64,000 bases of DNA from Datnioides undecimradiatus (GCA_008933995.1 WARS01000090.1:1249501-1313500), one strand, 5' to 3'; shown: positions 48,235 to 62,325, numbered from the stretch's first letter. Notes: generated by a model not told the origin, from the sequence alone. Made by a program: numbers and translations.

Positions 48235-50754
48235 GTGCACATGCTTGCATCTTTCCATGTTTTCACCCAAGGCAACTGCTGCACAATCTCTCCTCCAATG
48301 CAGAACCCACTGAAGCATAATTGAGAATGGCTTTGGAGAACTGACACATCAAGATCGGAAGATACTGTACTCGCAGGTGTTTCTGTGGCAGGGCTGTCGG
48401 TGAAACACACGTGAGAGCAGAGGACAGTGAAGCAGAAACAAAAAATAATAATAATGGAACCTCAAAAGACAGAGCCTCATACGCCAAAGTCTGTCTTCCA
48501 GTGTGCTTATGTGCGTATCCGACTGAGTGTGCTAATGCATGTGTTAGCGGGAGACGGCGAGAGGAGAATGCGAAAGCGGCCCATGTGTGAGACAAACAGA
48601 AACAAGGAACGTGCCCGCTGCTGCTCACGCAAAGAGAGTCAGAGACGATCCAGCGGTGTAAAAACTAAAGATTTCACATGAGAAGCCTGCGCTGAAGAGT
48701 GATACAACTAGCAAAACGATAAAATAAAAAAGTCATTAAAAAGAAAGATTAAATCCTCACGGTATCCCTCGCCGCCATCAGGCCTTACCAAATATAACCC
48801 TGACCGCATCATTGCACGGCGCCTGACAAACGCAGTGTTGAGGAAATACCTTAAAGGAGCAGCCGGAGTGGGACAGAAGTGCTGACATTCAAAGATCGCT
48901 CTCAGTGACAACATTTGTCGTGTATCCCACTCACAGCCCGTGTTCTCCGTTCAACCTTGACAGCGGGGTAGGCATGTATCTCCGCTCCATCCCCTTCCCC
49001 GCTCGCCACGCTCTAGAACGCTTTTTCCAGAATGAATCTTTAAACAAAGCATAAAACTTTCAGAACTCCTCCCAGACATGATGACTTTTTTATGAGGTCT
49101 GGAAGGATTTTTAGGTTAAAAAAGATAAATCTGCTTTTGACATCAACCTTGTTTTCAGCGAGGTCGCTGGCTGCCGACCTGACCCGTACCATCGTCTCAT
49201 GACTTAGTCGCCTCACCCAGCCCTCTCTTCCTCCGCTCCGTCCACTCTGCGGTGAACCAACAACCAGTCTCAGTCGATCACAGATGCTATTGTGCGGTGT
49301 GTGATTTAAATCTTAGTCATGAGTGCATGCTTCGGAGGGAAAAAAAAAAAAAAAAAGCCCCCAGTGTATCTTTCAACCCTGCAAAGCTGGCGGGCAAAGA
49401 ACAACCAGAAATGACTTCCATTCATTATTCATGCCACGGGAAGGCCTGGAAAACAGCAATTCGATGGCTAGATTATTACAGAGTGCATTGCTCGGGAGCA
49501 GCAGCGCTACTACAGTGGCCAGCAGGTTCAAGTTTATGCTCCAACAAGGTCTCGTGAGTGTTGTTAGTGATGATAACTGACATGTTGCGGTCAGGAAGAA
49601 GTGGAAGTCCACATGATAAAAAAGGGAGCTAAGGGCGCTCTGTAGTGAAGACATATGTGAAAGGTGGTGGATAGGAGAATATATATATATGCTTCTTCTT
49701 CTTCTCTTTTATAGTAATAAATATGGACGATAACGTCAATTAATTATTTATTTTAACTTTTTATGTGGAGCACAAGCTGCTTGCAAAGTGCAAGAGCTTA
49801 TAATAATTTCAATTTAAAGGCAAAAACAGTAAAAAGTATTGAATTCTGAAAAGTTGGTTAAAGATTGAGTCAGTGTAGGAGTCAAAATACAACAGAATAC
49901 GTAGAATAAGTATTAATTAAATAAATAATTGGAATACTACTGTAAAAAGACATTTTAAGCTTCATGCTGCTCATTCAACACCCTGATCTTTTGATTAAAT
50001 GTGTCTTTGGCAGCATTCAGTTCATAAAATAAATGAAAACTTAGTATATGTAGGCTGGCCTTCGTTATTAAAAATTAATTTATTCTTCCTTTCATTTGCT
50101 CATTCAAATTTTTATCTCAAACATTTTTTTTTTTAACACCGGTACACAAACAAGCACTCCAATTTGTAAAACCAAACAAAAAAAAAGAGAAACTTGTTTT
50201 TCTATTACCAAAAATGAGTTAATTAAATTCATTAAATTATTTTACTTTCTTAACTTTTTTGGTTTCCCTTTTATAGGTGCACATTTTCAATTTAGATTAT
50301 AATTACATGATGATGATTGGTCCAGGATGTGTATGTAAGTATGTGTGTGTGCTGATGAAACACTGTGTGGCTAGTTAGCTTAGCTGAAAACACAGCTTTC
50401 TAAACATACCCTTTAGCAGGTCGTCCTAAATACAGATTCAAAATACTGCCCATGAAACATCTGCATTCAGACAGACGTGCTGCATCTTCAGAAACAACGG
50501 CAGTTCGGAGACATGCATGCACGTCCAAATCAATCCCGCAGAGTAAATGTGCTGCAAATATAAAAACTGAGCTGCAGAAAGCCAAAACAAATACACTAAC
50601 AGCAAACGTGATGCAAATATAGACATGCTGCATATTCATTTCAGACGACATAAACCCTCCAGGCCTCTAGGGGGAGCGCTACGCGGAACAGCTCGATTTG
50701 ACCTGAGAGAGAGAGAGAGTTTGTTTTCCTGCCTTTATTCGTAGCTTCCTGCTG

Positions 50755-50890
50755 TAGCATCACTATCTACAATAGCTAACACTAGCTAAACACCTTTAAC
50801 AATAGCTTAACATTTTTAGCTAGAAGCTACCGCTGAAAAAAGTATGCTAGCAAATACTGATAAAGTTAGCTAGCTTACACTATTTACGGA
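50755..50890. repeat. GCTA/TAGC-rich low-complexity stretch
   Basis: Repeated tagctaacactagctaa, tagcttaac, tagctagaagcta, tgctagc and ttagctagctta words within about 135 bp. No fixed period or terminal structure could be read. Confidence 0.55.
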
Positions 50891-53800
50891 TATTTTTTGT
50901 TTTGTTTGTCTGACATTATGAGAAAGAAGACTACACTTCTAAACTAAAACATGCCAAAGACAACGATGTGTTCACAAGAAACTCTTGTTAGCAGATAGGT
51001 GTGCGAACTTTGAAGGCAGCTTTGATTAGCTTGCATGAACCTACTGTTAAAATTAAAGATAATATTATACATATGTATTATCTAATGAACAATGTAATTT
51101 AAATGCATTTAGTTACACTTTTGACATGCGTTGTGAAAGGTCACTACATTTTATCCCTTTGTGACCTCATGTGTGAAATGATATTGGCTAAAAATATAAA
51201 CTCACAGCCCAGCTCTTCTGTGGTTTGGCACGCGGTTTACATCTACTCTGACTTGAGCCTAATACACTGGCCCATTTTCCTGCTGCAGCCTATATATCTA
51301 GGGAGATTGTTAGAGGTGTAGAGCGCAGACACAGGGGCAAGGTGTGCCTTCACGCATCATTTCTCCGTACGGATCTAGCCCATGCTATTTGCAGATAGCT
51401 TAATGATCTGTCTATAAACTTACCGAGTTACTCCAAAAAGAAAGGGACATAACTTGCTTTTAAAATTTTATATATATATGTGCTGAGGCACACGGTGAAA
51501 GAGAAATATTTCCCTTTTTTAATATATGCTTCACCGACTGCAGGAACCTCTCTGGATCCTTTTTTCCAACCGTGTCATAATGGATGAGGGTTGCAAACAA
51601 ACTTTTGATTTATATCTGCCATAAATCCCTCGGATTTATGCTCATCATGCGCGGTGTATGCAGAATCCAATTTTAAATCATTCCCTCCTTTTCTGTCAGC
51701 ACAGAAGACGCTTGCCGGGGATGAACGACTCACAAGCGCGAGTGTTTAGCAGAACACCAGCTGTTTCTCTGGTGGAGAGTTGGTAAAGCAGGAGCGATAA
51801 AAGCCAGGGAGGAGCGTAAGAAGTCTGAGCAGGCGCTAAAAGTCTTTTGTTTGATCGCCTGCTCATTTGCCAGCGTGCATCCTGTTGCAGCAGCACAGGT
51901 AAATACAAGTTTTGTTTCCATTTCCAAAGAGAAGAGGGGGGGAAGAAGTATCTCTCCTGGAAGGTGAGTGGGAGCTATCCTTCACGACTCTGCAGCGCCT
52001 TTATCTGCCACCTTTCTTCTTTCTGATAAGCGGCTCCGGAGCCAATCATGTGGAACTTATAACTCAGACATGTGAAAGTGAAGTTTTACCAAGGTAAGTA
52101 AGCAGAGGGAGGGTAAAATGAATAATAAACTTTCCTCCAACCTCCTCTAAACTTTATTCTTGTGCTGCACACACCCATACGCCGTTCACACATTCAGCAA
52201 TCCTGGCAGCCTCTCTCAGCGTTGGCAGCGACTCGTCCATGATCTCAACAGATCCGAGCCCGTGGCCTTAGCGCAGACTATATAAGTGGCTGTTGTGTAA
52301 GCGTCGGGCAGCTGGTATGTGCAGAAACAAAACATGTACCTAGCTATAGCACCCATGCCACCAGCCACATCACCAGCCACCACAGTCCAGCACCGTGCTG
52401 CGGGTGACGGATGTCAGAACGTTGTCCTCCGTGGAAATATTTGTGTCATTTCAGATAAGCAGCCGAGTCGGAGCTCTCAGGCTACCCGCAGCTGTCGACA
52501 AACATAGAGTATTTTGTCAAACATTTGAGGCGTATTCATTTACTAGTCTGTACGCTTGTGAATCCATTAGACGGACAGATTCATCAGATCGGCTCAAAAT
52601 AGAAAAAAGGGGGGTAGTGATGTGGATAGTTTACAAATCTAATAACTTTTAAACGCTAAAAAGAATATCTGCTGAAAAATTCCTAAATGGGAAGAAAGAG
52701 AATTAGCGTTAATCGGTTCAACATCTGGACGGCTGATGAGACTTTGATTTGATTACCGCAAACCGGAAAACAAACCAGAGTCGCCTTGAGGAGAGGTGCC
52801 CTTGACCGGCCGTGGCATGAAATCCCACAATGCCTCGAGACTAAAGCCTCGTGATGAAATCCACCGTTTGCCGTCATGACAGCGAGCAAATGAGTATGTG
52901 CTTCAGGAAATGAGGGAAAGAGTCCAAGAGTGTGTAATTAAAAAGGCAAGGGCTTAAAAAATTGTGAGAAAGGACCAGAATAAATGACCTCTTTAATAAC
53001 AGCGGGGGTGATTTATGCATCAACTGCGAGGTAAAGCATGGCGGTATAGGGTAAAGCAAGAAGGGGGAAACGAAAAGGGGCTGCTGTAATTCACACTAAG
53101 TTTGTTTTAAAGCAGCGTGCATTGTATGTTTTCCTTTTAGCATGCCCATAATTCAGCGGCATCAGTATAAGGCATGCAAAGTCATGCTTGCAAATGTGTC
53201 GGCTTTGTGTTGACTCCAAGTCTTCCAGCTGCTTATGAATAATCCACGCTGTCTAACTAGTTCTGTCTGACAAATACTGCGTTTGACCGCTCGGACACTT
53301 GCACTCGCACTCCGACATGAGAGGCGCTGACCGAGACCAGCACCGTACATGAGTGATAAAACAGATTCTTTGTTTTGTTTGTTGTTTCCGTTTGAGCTCC
53401 ACCAAGCCTGCTTTTGCAATTACGTTCATATCGGTGGATTCTTCAGTGTCTGATTCATTTCATTTCAGTGCATGAAAATGCAGAGCTCAAGGCAGAAAGT
53501 AATGGCGTGGAGGTCAAGGTGGCGGATCAGCGTGCATCCTGTTTAAATGTTATGCAGGAAACTGCTGAAACAAACAATTAATGCAGGATTTCTGAAAAAA
53601 ATAAGTTGAATCATAGTTTTTTGCTAAATGTGCCTTTAAGATGCATTAACACTTAGATTGTCTTGATTTCTGGCCACTTGATGGCAGCAAACCAAACACA
53701 GCTTTCCAAAGCTTTGATTGCAGTCCTGCTAGCAGATACTGTTTCTAATCACCTGACAAGTGCACGCCCTCATTTTTTCCTCAGGTGTGCCTTCAGTAAC

Positions 53801-54975
53801 TCCTGAAAATCAGACTCTTTCACTGGTAAAATCCCTGCTAAGTTTCCTAGGCTGCATGCAGATTCAGGTATTAACATCCACTGAGTTATTCACTATTTAA
53901 CTCCAGTTCAGGAGAGCCTACAGGAGCTATATCAAACTTATCCTCTTCAGAGTGTTTTCACTGAAGTGCTCTTGAAAAGTTCTGTTGAGCCCAGGCTGGT
54001 CAGGTTTTGAGGGAAATACCAAGTCCAATTGCAAAAGGTCACAGACATCAGGTGGGTCTCTCTGAGAGAGCCAGGCCCTTATTATAGGCACTGACCTGTG
54101 AAATATCACATAGCCTGTGAGCATGCTCAGAAAAATGATGCAATTTGAGAGGATGTCACTCCTCACCCCCAGGTGACCCCCATCCTGGCACAGCGGGAGA
54201 GGAGGAGTCTGCAGCCAGGGAGTGATAACGCAGAGCTTTCTCCTCCCTCTCTCTCTTTGATGGTCCCCAGTATTAAAGTAAGGGAATCCCCTCCAACAAT
54301 GACGGCTCTCTCAATAGAGAGGTGGTGCACCTCCGCTGAAGGCTTTTTTTCTTTCTTCTTCTAACCTTTTTCTCATTCTTCCATGATCTGAAGTGGAAAT
54401 GTACCCTAAAGGGACAAGTTTCAGCAATTTGTATATATTTTAACCATTAATCTGGGTACCCTGTTTAATAATAACATTATTATTTAAACACAAGTTACAT
54501 GAATTCATGCATAACTTTTCAAAATCAAGTTAAAAAGCAAGCAAGAACCTGTATTTTAGCATGATAGGTATTAATGCGATCAACAGAGATTACATATCAG
54601 AGTATAATTTTCTGAAAACCTGAGTGTTGTGATAGCTGAGGCAGTTCTATGTACTTATTCTGCCAGGAGTGACTGAATTCAGTGTAAATTAGCTTTGAAG
54701 GCCTCCCTGTAATTTTAAAATCACTACCTCAACAGGCAATTTATCATTCCTTTCCTGGGGTAGCCAGCATTACGTTTATAACGAAATCCATGACAGTTGT
54801 GTGGACGCTTTAATTAGGTTTGGAGAAACCGTCTTTGTCTGAGTTTTTAAAACGTGTTTTTCAGAGACGCACCGGCACATGTGCAGCAGACACCCCATAA
54901 GTATGTCTTCCATGAAACAGGTTACCCAAATTACCCCAATTCCTGTTTCTCATTAATGATAAACTGTACATGCCC

Positions 54976-55190
54976 AGATGTATGTATGGATGGATTCAGG
55001 CTGTGGCTCGGAGGTGCTAGGTGATAGCTAGTCCACCTTTCAGAGGATTTGACGATTCGATCCTTGAGCAAGACACTGACCCCCAAATTGCTCCTGACGG
55101 CTTATCCATTGGTGAACGAATGAGTTTGGATGAGCAGCTGCCATCAGCATATGGATGAATGCTGATTTGTAAGGTGTGGAGTTAGGAAGA
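54976..55190 (+). repeat. Diverged teleost interspersed repeat, second copy
   Basis: Contains gattcgatccttgagcaaga, cactgacccccaaattgctc, gatgagcagctgccatcagc and atggatgaatgctgatttg. This corresponds to the same common repeat as at 5940-6130 ('ttgggcaagacactgaaccccaaattgctcc..cagctgccatcagtgtatgaatg'). The class is unresolved; the gattcgatcc word may be a decayed tRNA-type B box. Confidence 0.5.
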
Positions 55191-58100
55191 AGTGAGTGTA
55201 CCAGTCTTCTGTAGCCCACGCCTCATCTCTGCTCCAGGCCAGTGGTGCCGGGCTACGTTAGCTGCTATTGTTGCCATCGCACCCAAAGCTCAAACCAAAC
55301 TGTGAGCAGTCAAGACAAAGTCTCTGGTCCTGCTGCACCGATTCTTCTCTATTCTTTCTATTAAAACTGTTTATTGTGACACCAACAATGCGCTGCAAGG
55401 CTAGACCTGTGGTGGACTCTCATAGCTGTATTTAACACTGAATATTCTCCTATCTCGAATTTAAGTTCAAATATCTTCACCCCGGCGATTTAAAACACCG
55501 TTTCCTCAAGCTCAGTTCAAATCGAAGGACCAGAGATCAGGATATCCTGACTTTAAACCCATGTACAGGTCCAAAAACAACTTTCCCATCATGCATCCAA
55601 TGCTGTCCTTTTCTTAACCTCTCCTTGCGTGATAAACAGACACATAACTGAAACTCCGTGCCACTCAGTTCAAACCACAGGATTTCTCTTATAAAAGATC
55701 AAACTAAGCCCCGTTGACATCTTTAGTTGTTTTTCCCTTAAAAATAGCTTCTCCAGAGGCACTGAAGACAATGCACTACTGTCGTCCCAGTGCTCCTCAT
55801 GACTGGTAAGCCAATGCTTATGTGTAAAACTGGTGAAGCCCTCCCGTCACTTCCTGATTTGTTCCAGATTACTGAGTATTTTCCAGGCCTGAAGCAACCA
55901 GTGCTGCGCAAAGATCTCCCCACCAGTTGTGGAACTGTTGCCTGATACTTCATAATGACTGTCATTTTGTGTGACACCATTTTCAGGCAGATATGCTCAT
56001 AATGAACATTTCTTCATAGCAAACATCATTACAACTGTAATCAGCATGTTAATAGGGGACAAAGAAGAGCGGAGAGAATGCTCTTTTTTTTTATCAGATC
56101 AGCGTTAATTTGCTGAAGGCGAGAATAAGACCAATTAAATCAAAATAATTAGTCTCAAATGCCTGATCATTTGGTGTGAAAATTTGCCTTAATGAAATAG
56201 GACAAACTGACTACGACTATGGCGGTGTTCCCTGCAGGATGAAATGAAAAGTCAGCCAGTTACCGCCTGCTTATTGGTAGTACGGCGTTGTCATTTAGAA
56301 GTGTATCGGGAGAGAGTTGTTCATTCACACATGTATTGATTGAACTATCTCAGACCACAGCGATGGCATAATAAGTGTTAAAGTGAGAAGAATGCCCACT
56401 GACGGCTCTGCAGAGAGAGTGAGATGGTTAAATGTAGCAGATTGTGCAAAATGTCCATAAGACTACACCTTTTACAGTCCAATGCTAATGCATTACAAAT
56501 GTACAACTCCAAACTGCATGAGTATTTGGAGAATAACACGCTTCTCTAAGATGCAAGGTGGCAAGGTGACACCATGAAGCCCAATCCAAGCACGAACATG
56601 TTTAGCTAGTTGTCCATCATATCAGTCAGTGCGTGTAACTGAACTCAGAGTCCTGTTAATCTAAATTAATTAAAAAGAAATATAAAGAAAAACAAAATGC
56701 ACAATATGGCAGACAGCTAGAATGACTTGCTCTTCTCATTGCATATACATACTGCATTTCCAATAGTCGCAATAAGGTTTGTGCAGCCAAGTAAGCGGTG
56801 CAATGCCATGCCTGCCTGGTCCATCATACCTGCTGGAGCCATATGACTGATGCAACACAACCGTTTGGCCTCGCAGTGCTTGTTTGCCATCAGCTCTGAG
56901 ACCACTGATGGTCTTGCAGGTTGTTCTTACCAAGCGCCCGGAAACAGAGCTGGGCTGCGAGGCGATCTTTGGCACGGCAGCCTGGCTATTGCCACCTCGA
57001 CTCGGTACACTTAGAGATGTTTAGTGCAGGAATAAACTCTGAATGCACACGCTTAACTAACAGCTGGAGCTTTATTTATACCTGAAACAATGTCTGATTC
57101 ACAGTAGCTTGAACAGTAAACAAGAATAAGGACTGGACTTTTGCTTTCTTTGTGATGTGGTGGTACACAAAAGAGATTAACATCAGCTCAGCCTCGAGCT
57201 TTCCGGCTCAGTAGCTCAGTAACATACTGTGAGCACAACTTTAATAAACTCACTGTATAAACACTGAAAACGGCTGCTGCAGAGGCTTGTTTTGTGAAAA
57301 GTACAAGTATAGGATATGTCAAACTCGTACAGCGATAGGAGGGAAATACAACCTGACTTTGTTGTTGGCGTTAATTTGCCCACGTCTGAATACCTGCAAA
57401 TGAGTACGGGGCTTGTCATATTTGATCAATTTTCATCCACAGAGGGACAATACTCCAGGGGCCAGATGAGAGAGGCTGAACAACTTTGAAGAAGTGTTTT
57501 GCTGAGTTGATTTATTGTCAACAATGAATAGCTTGCCTTCATTTCTTTCCCCCTCGACCACGCACATATGAAGGCTCCTTTGAAAATTATGCACAGACTG
57601 ACTGATCAGCTTTCATTCTTTAAGGTCAGGATGTTCATTAAAATTGACAGGCTGACTGGGCGATACTTTGAGGTGTTGCCACTGCCGTGACCTTTGCAAA
57701 AAGGCAGCGTTAGACTTGCCATTTGGGACGTCTTCCCGTGAAGTGATAAACATTCACTCCAACTGCTCCTCTTCAAACCCTATCAGAGCTGTGATCTCAA
57801 TTAGCAAGCAACGGAGAGACGAACCACGGACCGGAGCTGACATGAGACAGCGAGGGTTTCTCAGCTCTTGCACAGTTGAGCTCATCCAACAAAATGGCTG
57901 CTTCAGTAAATAATACTTGTTTGCCCTTCGTCTTTCCTTCTTCTTACAACTTTCTCTACTTTAACATTTCCATCTCAAATGCTCCACAACTTTTTTTTTT
58001 TTTTTTTTTTGTCCTGCATCCCTTCAGACAGCAATACTTTATATTGGAAAGTCGAGCCTAGACGGACAGCTGCTCCCCTCACTGTAGGTTTGCAGTTGAG

Positions 58101-60910
58101 TGACAGGGCTAGGAGTGCTGCCAATAACGCTGATCTTCAAACGCAGCGATGTCCCTGTTCTCACATCATGGATAAGTTACTTCACCTGATTGCGTCTTCC
58201 CTACAGAGTCAAACTGTCAAGTGCATTTAACTCTGATGACTTTGCCAGGGTTTGTGAGTCCAATCGTTGCTTATTTGCGTGCAAAAATTAGCTGTGTAGC
58301 AGAGGATAAAAACCTCAACTGTTGATATTGTTGCCTTAAATGTACTTTGCTGAAAGCTGCAAAGAGTTCACGCAGGTAATCGTTGAGTTGTAATTTTGTG
58401 AGTGCTCAAAAAACTCGTGCCGGCATTCTTCTGACCTAAACCGCACTTTGTCCTTTGATTTAGCATTTCTGTGCCCAAAGGGTTCCTCATATGATCGGTG
58501 ATCATAAAGCTCTTAGCTGGCCGGGCCACTGTTTTCCTGTAGCGAGAGAGCGCTGATGCCAGACTAGGGTGACATGGTACCCTTGGCGTGGCGCAGCGCT
58601 TGAAATTGCAGATGTTCTCATTGTGCACGTAATTTCAACTTTGCCCTTGGTTGCCACTTGCAACTAATGACTTTACAGCTGTACGGGACCTCTCCAGAGG
58701 GGGCACGCAATTGCGGGAGGTAGAGAGTGATACAAAAAACCATGTTTTAGAGTTCCCTGAACTTTACAACACAGCATTTAAAACTTGAATGCATGGGAAA
58801 ATGCCATCAGTCAGATGCAGCTACCATTTGTAATTACAGTTTATGAAATGAGCTCAATCCACTGCTAACACACTAAGACAGCTTTATGAAACAACTTAAG
58901 GACTCACTCGCGGTAGCTTTAGAGTCTGCAGCCTGGTTGTCGTCCACCAAAGATGATAGAAAACTACCCCCACAATAACTTCGTGTCCGACTACCTTTGA
59001 TCACCGAAACCTCTCTCTAGCTCTGCAGTCTTTTCCTGCAGAGACCTAATGCTTTACTAAGCTAGCAGCTAGGAACGATCTGAGTGCATTGCTACCTGAC
59101 TGTAGAAGAAACACATACCCAGTCCACCATCGTTGGTCCTTCTCTTTCTTACCCCCTTTTTACTCAGTTCTTCTAGAAACATGTGTGCATACTTTGATTT
59201 TGGGGAGCAGCATTAGCAGGCCATTTGCCAGTCCTGTATATCTTGTGTTGCAGCAGGTTAACAGTGGTAATACAAGTGACAGCACGATGGTGCTTGAATG
59301 ACACAACCTCTGTTCAGTCAGCCAGCATTTGAGCATGGCCTTAGTTCAGGCAGAGCACTGGTATTAGCTGATGGGCGTCATTCATGCTTCACTTTCCCTG
59401 GCTAATTCATCTGCTGCTTGGCTACCAGCTGTCTAGCTAACATTCAATCACAGTGACCCATAATAGCGTGGCATTTCTAACTATTACGTATGAGTAAGGC
59501 TGATACACTCAAGCTGAGGTGCGAAGGCTCAAACAGCATTTCCCCCATACACAGTTATTGGAAAAGACACAGCTATAAAACAGTGAATCCATTTTGAGCG
59601 TCACAAACCCTGAAACGACCCATTTTTATCATCGTGATTCGATCCATTCGGCTCAATACCGTTCGGATGTGGAAGAGCTGCATGATTCAATTGTTTTATC
59701 CCTTTCATATGTTAAGGAGCCAACATGAAGTCACCTGGCTCAGCCCCATCTCTGCACACGGCGTCCAGTTCTCCTTCACACATACAGAATGTCATCGCTG
59801 TTTGCTGCCTCAGCTTCTCTCCAACCCCAGCCTCCTCCTTAGGTGATAAGTTTGTTTTATTGATTTAACTTAGATCTAATGTTCATTTTTGTTTATTAAA
59901 GGGGATTTGTTCTCTGAGCAGAATCCTCATTGTTCAATTGCTGCATCGATTGTTTGAGAGCTCCCTCGGAGCGCGGCGCCTTTGGAGAATGACGTAAGGC
60001 AATGCAGTTTGACAACTAACAACTTCGGCTTGCACCAGGTCCTCTCTCTTGTCTGTGGTTCACAATGGGGTTGTATCTGGGCGTGGTTTTACAACAGAGA
60101 CTGTACAAATCGTCAAAGTGAACTGGGCCATGCTGAAGGACCCTTTATTCACCCCCTTTTCTGAGTTTCAAAGGACAGACGTTTCCAGACTAATTCATGA
60201 TGCACAGTGTTAACAGCTAAAGCAGCTGTGTTCTGTCTTAACACAGAATATCATGGGGGACTGCGTTTTCTTTGCACAAACACCAAAACATTGCAATTTG
60301 GACCCTGAGGCGAAAACACAGTACAGTAGCTGTCTAAATGTCAAAAATGGCTAGCACTCACTTTGGCACTACTTATCTTTGTCAAGCTACTACTTCAAGC
60401 TGTGAAGAGTAAGCAAACTTGAGAAGTGCAAATGTTTTGTGCTTTAAAAAGGGGCTGTCGTCTCTAAAATCGTACAAGTGGACTACTCTTCCTTTCTCTG
60501 TAGGCAGAGCCGAGGTTTGAACCAGTAATTGCATACAGAAGTACAGGAGGAGGAGGAGAGGGCTGGCCACAAAGCAAATTTGAACTGAATCAAAAACAAA
60601 GATGGGACTGAATGTCCTTGATGGTTACAAACAAATCACTCTATTTTGTCTTTGAATCTTAGGTTTGGTAAAGGTACTAGCCACAATCGCTCTTCCAGGA
60701 AGCAATTTAGTGAAAGGTAAAGTGACCTGAGAGGACCCGTTGCCCTAAAGTTACCCAGAATGAACTGGCCAGATCTTCCATGAGATATTGTCGTGTGTGT
60801 GGCATCATCCTACTCAGACAAAGACATGACTGTTCGCGTGTTACACAATCCATCCAGATTTGAAAATGGGTTACATGCAGTTTCTACTCATCAGGGACGT
60901 GTTGCCCATC

Positions 60911-60938
60911 CTCTCTCTCTCTCTATATATATATATAT
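60911..60938. repeat. Compound (CT)n(AT)n microsatellite
   Basis: CT run passing into an AT run, then poly-T. Confidence 0.95.
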
Positions 60939-61441
60939 TTTTTACTCTTTACAAGCGCTCGTGTTGTTTCAGGACTGTTTGTGCATGTGTATGTGTGTTT
61001 ATTTTATTCCCGGGAGGAGCGAGGAAGCGGAGTACATCAGATAATACACCAGAACAAGAGCATGGCAAACAGCATCCTCCACCCCGAGTGTCCTGTCTGA
61101 GCGTGCGTGACACGAGGACACACTGTTCACAGCATCGGGGGGAGTGGGTGAAGGAAGGACACGGAGTGATTGCGGGCAGTTGGAAAAAGAGATTGATGGT
61201 TATAGAAACTAATGAACGGGCTAAATAAATATTAAGGGATCTCAGCGTCTGTTTGAAGAGTTTAGGCTCGCGGGTCGAGGCAGATTTGGTTGGTTGTCAG
61301 TTACTGGAAAATACATGAATCCGGCTGATCATTTAGCTGAAACATCAAGCCAATTAAAGCATCATCATGTAGGCCTATTGAAAGAGTTGAAATATATCTA
61401 CCCGGGACTATGTGGTGAATAAACATCTCCTTTCGACTCAC

Positions 61442-61509
61442 CTCCAAAGAGTGCTCTCCGTGACGCTGCCGATATGAAAGTCGTACAGCTTGGTTAGAAT
61501 CAGGATCAC
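61442..61509 (-). CDS. sorcs3: SorCS exon: propeller, residues 1-22 of the visible part
   Basis: This 68-bp exon lies between the acceptor ctgtttgcag and the donor gtgagtcg. It was found by reading the minus strand for the family motif, because it is too short to stand out as a frame. The peptide is VILILTKLYDFHIGSVTESTLW, followed by AG, the first two bases of Arg. VILILTKLYDF..GSVTES.LWR is nearly invariant in SORCS1 and SORCS3. This is the most upstream exon in the window. It should follow the propeptide/first propeller exon across another intron that leaves the window at 64000. Confidence 0.92.
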
Positions 61510-61631
61510 CTGCAAACAGAGAGATATTTCAGCCATTACAATCTTTGCGCGAGGGATTCAAAGTAAGCAGTGAGTTCTCCGCAGCTGCAAAGTCTTGACG
61601 GACATGAAAGCACATCGCCTTTGTTTAATTG

Positions 61632-61643
61632 CCCCCCCCCCCC
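61632..61643. repeat. Poly-C tract
   Basis: Twelve cytosines in a row. Confidence 0.95.
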
Positions 61644-62325
61644 GTAATCCTGGAGCAAAAGCAAAGACGGTCAACTGTCTCTGGGGGGCCTCGTTCACAG
61701 GTGAGGGTGAGATGAAACACAAGATCAATAGGTGGGTTGCTGCAGCGTCAGAAAAGGCGGATGCTTTACCGCAAAGAGGAAGCTGAGCCTGAACCTCTCC
61801 ACACCAGCTGGCCTACTTTCTAAGTTTCACTTTTCCAACCTGCACCGATGGTCATGAGCTCCAGGTAATGACGGAAAGCATCCGATCGCTGATATGAGCA
61901 GCTGAAATTACTTTGCTTCACCGGCTGTCAGGGCTCGCTCTTGCAGTAAAACATTTAAGCTCTTTTCGGAAATCGGCGTCTTTATTTTTGGGTAATATCT
62001 CCTAAGAACACTGATACCACTCCACGAGAACAACCACAGCCTAACACAAAGGCCAGAAACAAGGCAAAATAACGAGCTGTCGTGTTTGTTTAATCCATTT
62101 AATCGCTTCTTTAAGTCTCATTCTCACTGTGACATTGCCAGGCAAACAGTGAGGCGCCAAGAAATAGTCAGGCATAACTTCTCGTGCAACTTTCGGCAAA
62201 AGGACGAACAGGCATATTTCCCAAAACATCAAACTGTTCATTTAAAGGCAGGGTCGAGAACCCAGACATCTGGAAGGAGCTAAGAGTGGCAACGCTGCTC
62301 CTTTGCATTGAAAAAAGCCAGTTAG

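Larger units (their letters stand above)
38998..61441 (-). other. Large intron (22.4 kb)
   Basis: Holds (AT)11 at 39221, a CA/TA compound repeat at 41069-41100, a complete non-autonomous hAT element at 43314-44154, a (GA)n at 44473, a teleost repeat tail at 46766-46916, a TTAA-bounded MITE at 47293-47597, (AC)16 at 48201, GCTA-rich sequence at 50755-50890, another diverged teleost repeat at 54976-55190 and a CT/AT run at 60911. I found no coding exon of this or any other gene in it. Confidence 0.7.
2792..61509 (-). other. sorcs3: SorCS receptor gene, internal part (8 exons of the VPS10 domain)
   Basis: Eight minus-strand exons join into 285 codons without a stop or phase conflict, and every intron is GT-AG. 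SorCS proteins are type I neuronal membrane receptors of the VPS10P family that sort other receptors and trophic factors between Golgi, endosome and cell surface. The visible part is the middle of the ten-bladed beta-propeller. It contains three Asp-boxes (SxDxGxx[YW]), two closely spaced cysteines (TCRAQMC) and one N-glycosylation site. From memory of the family, GLDKE, DISSLVVQD, YIFIQ, LPKYSLPK and GIYFTLAMEN favour SORCS3, while YVCPTNKRK and TEANRN are more like SORCS1. SORCS2 is excluded by many positions. A teleost-specific duplicate (a or b copy) is possible. The family call is very sure, the paralogue less so. Start codon, N-terminal exons and everything after the propeller middle lie outside the window. 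Confidence 0.85.
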
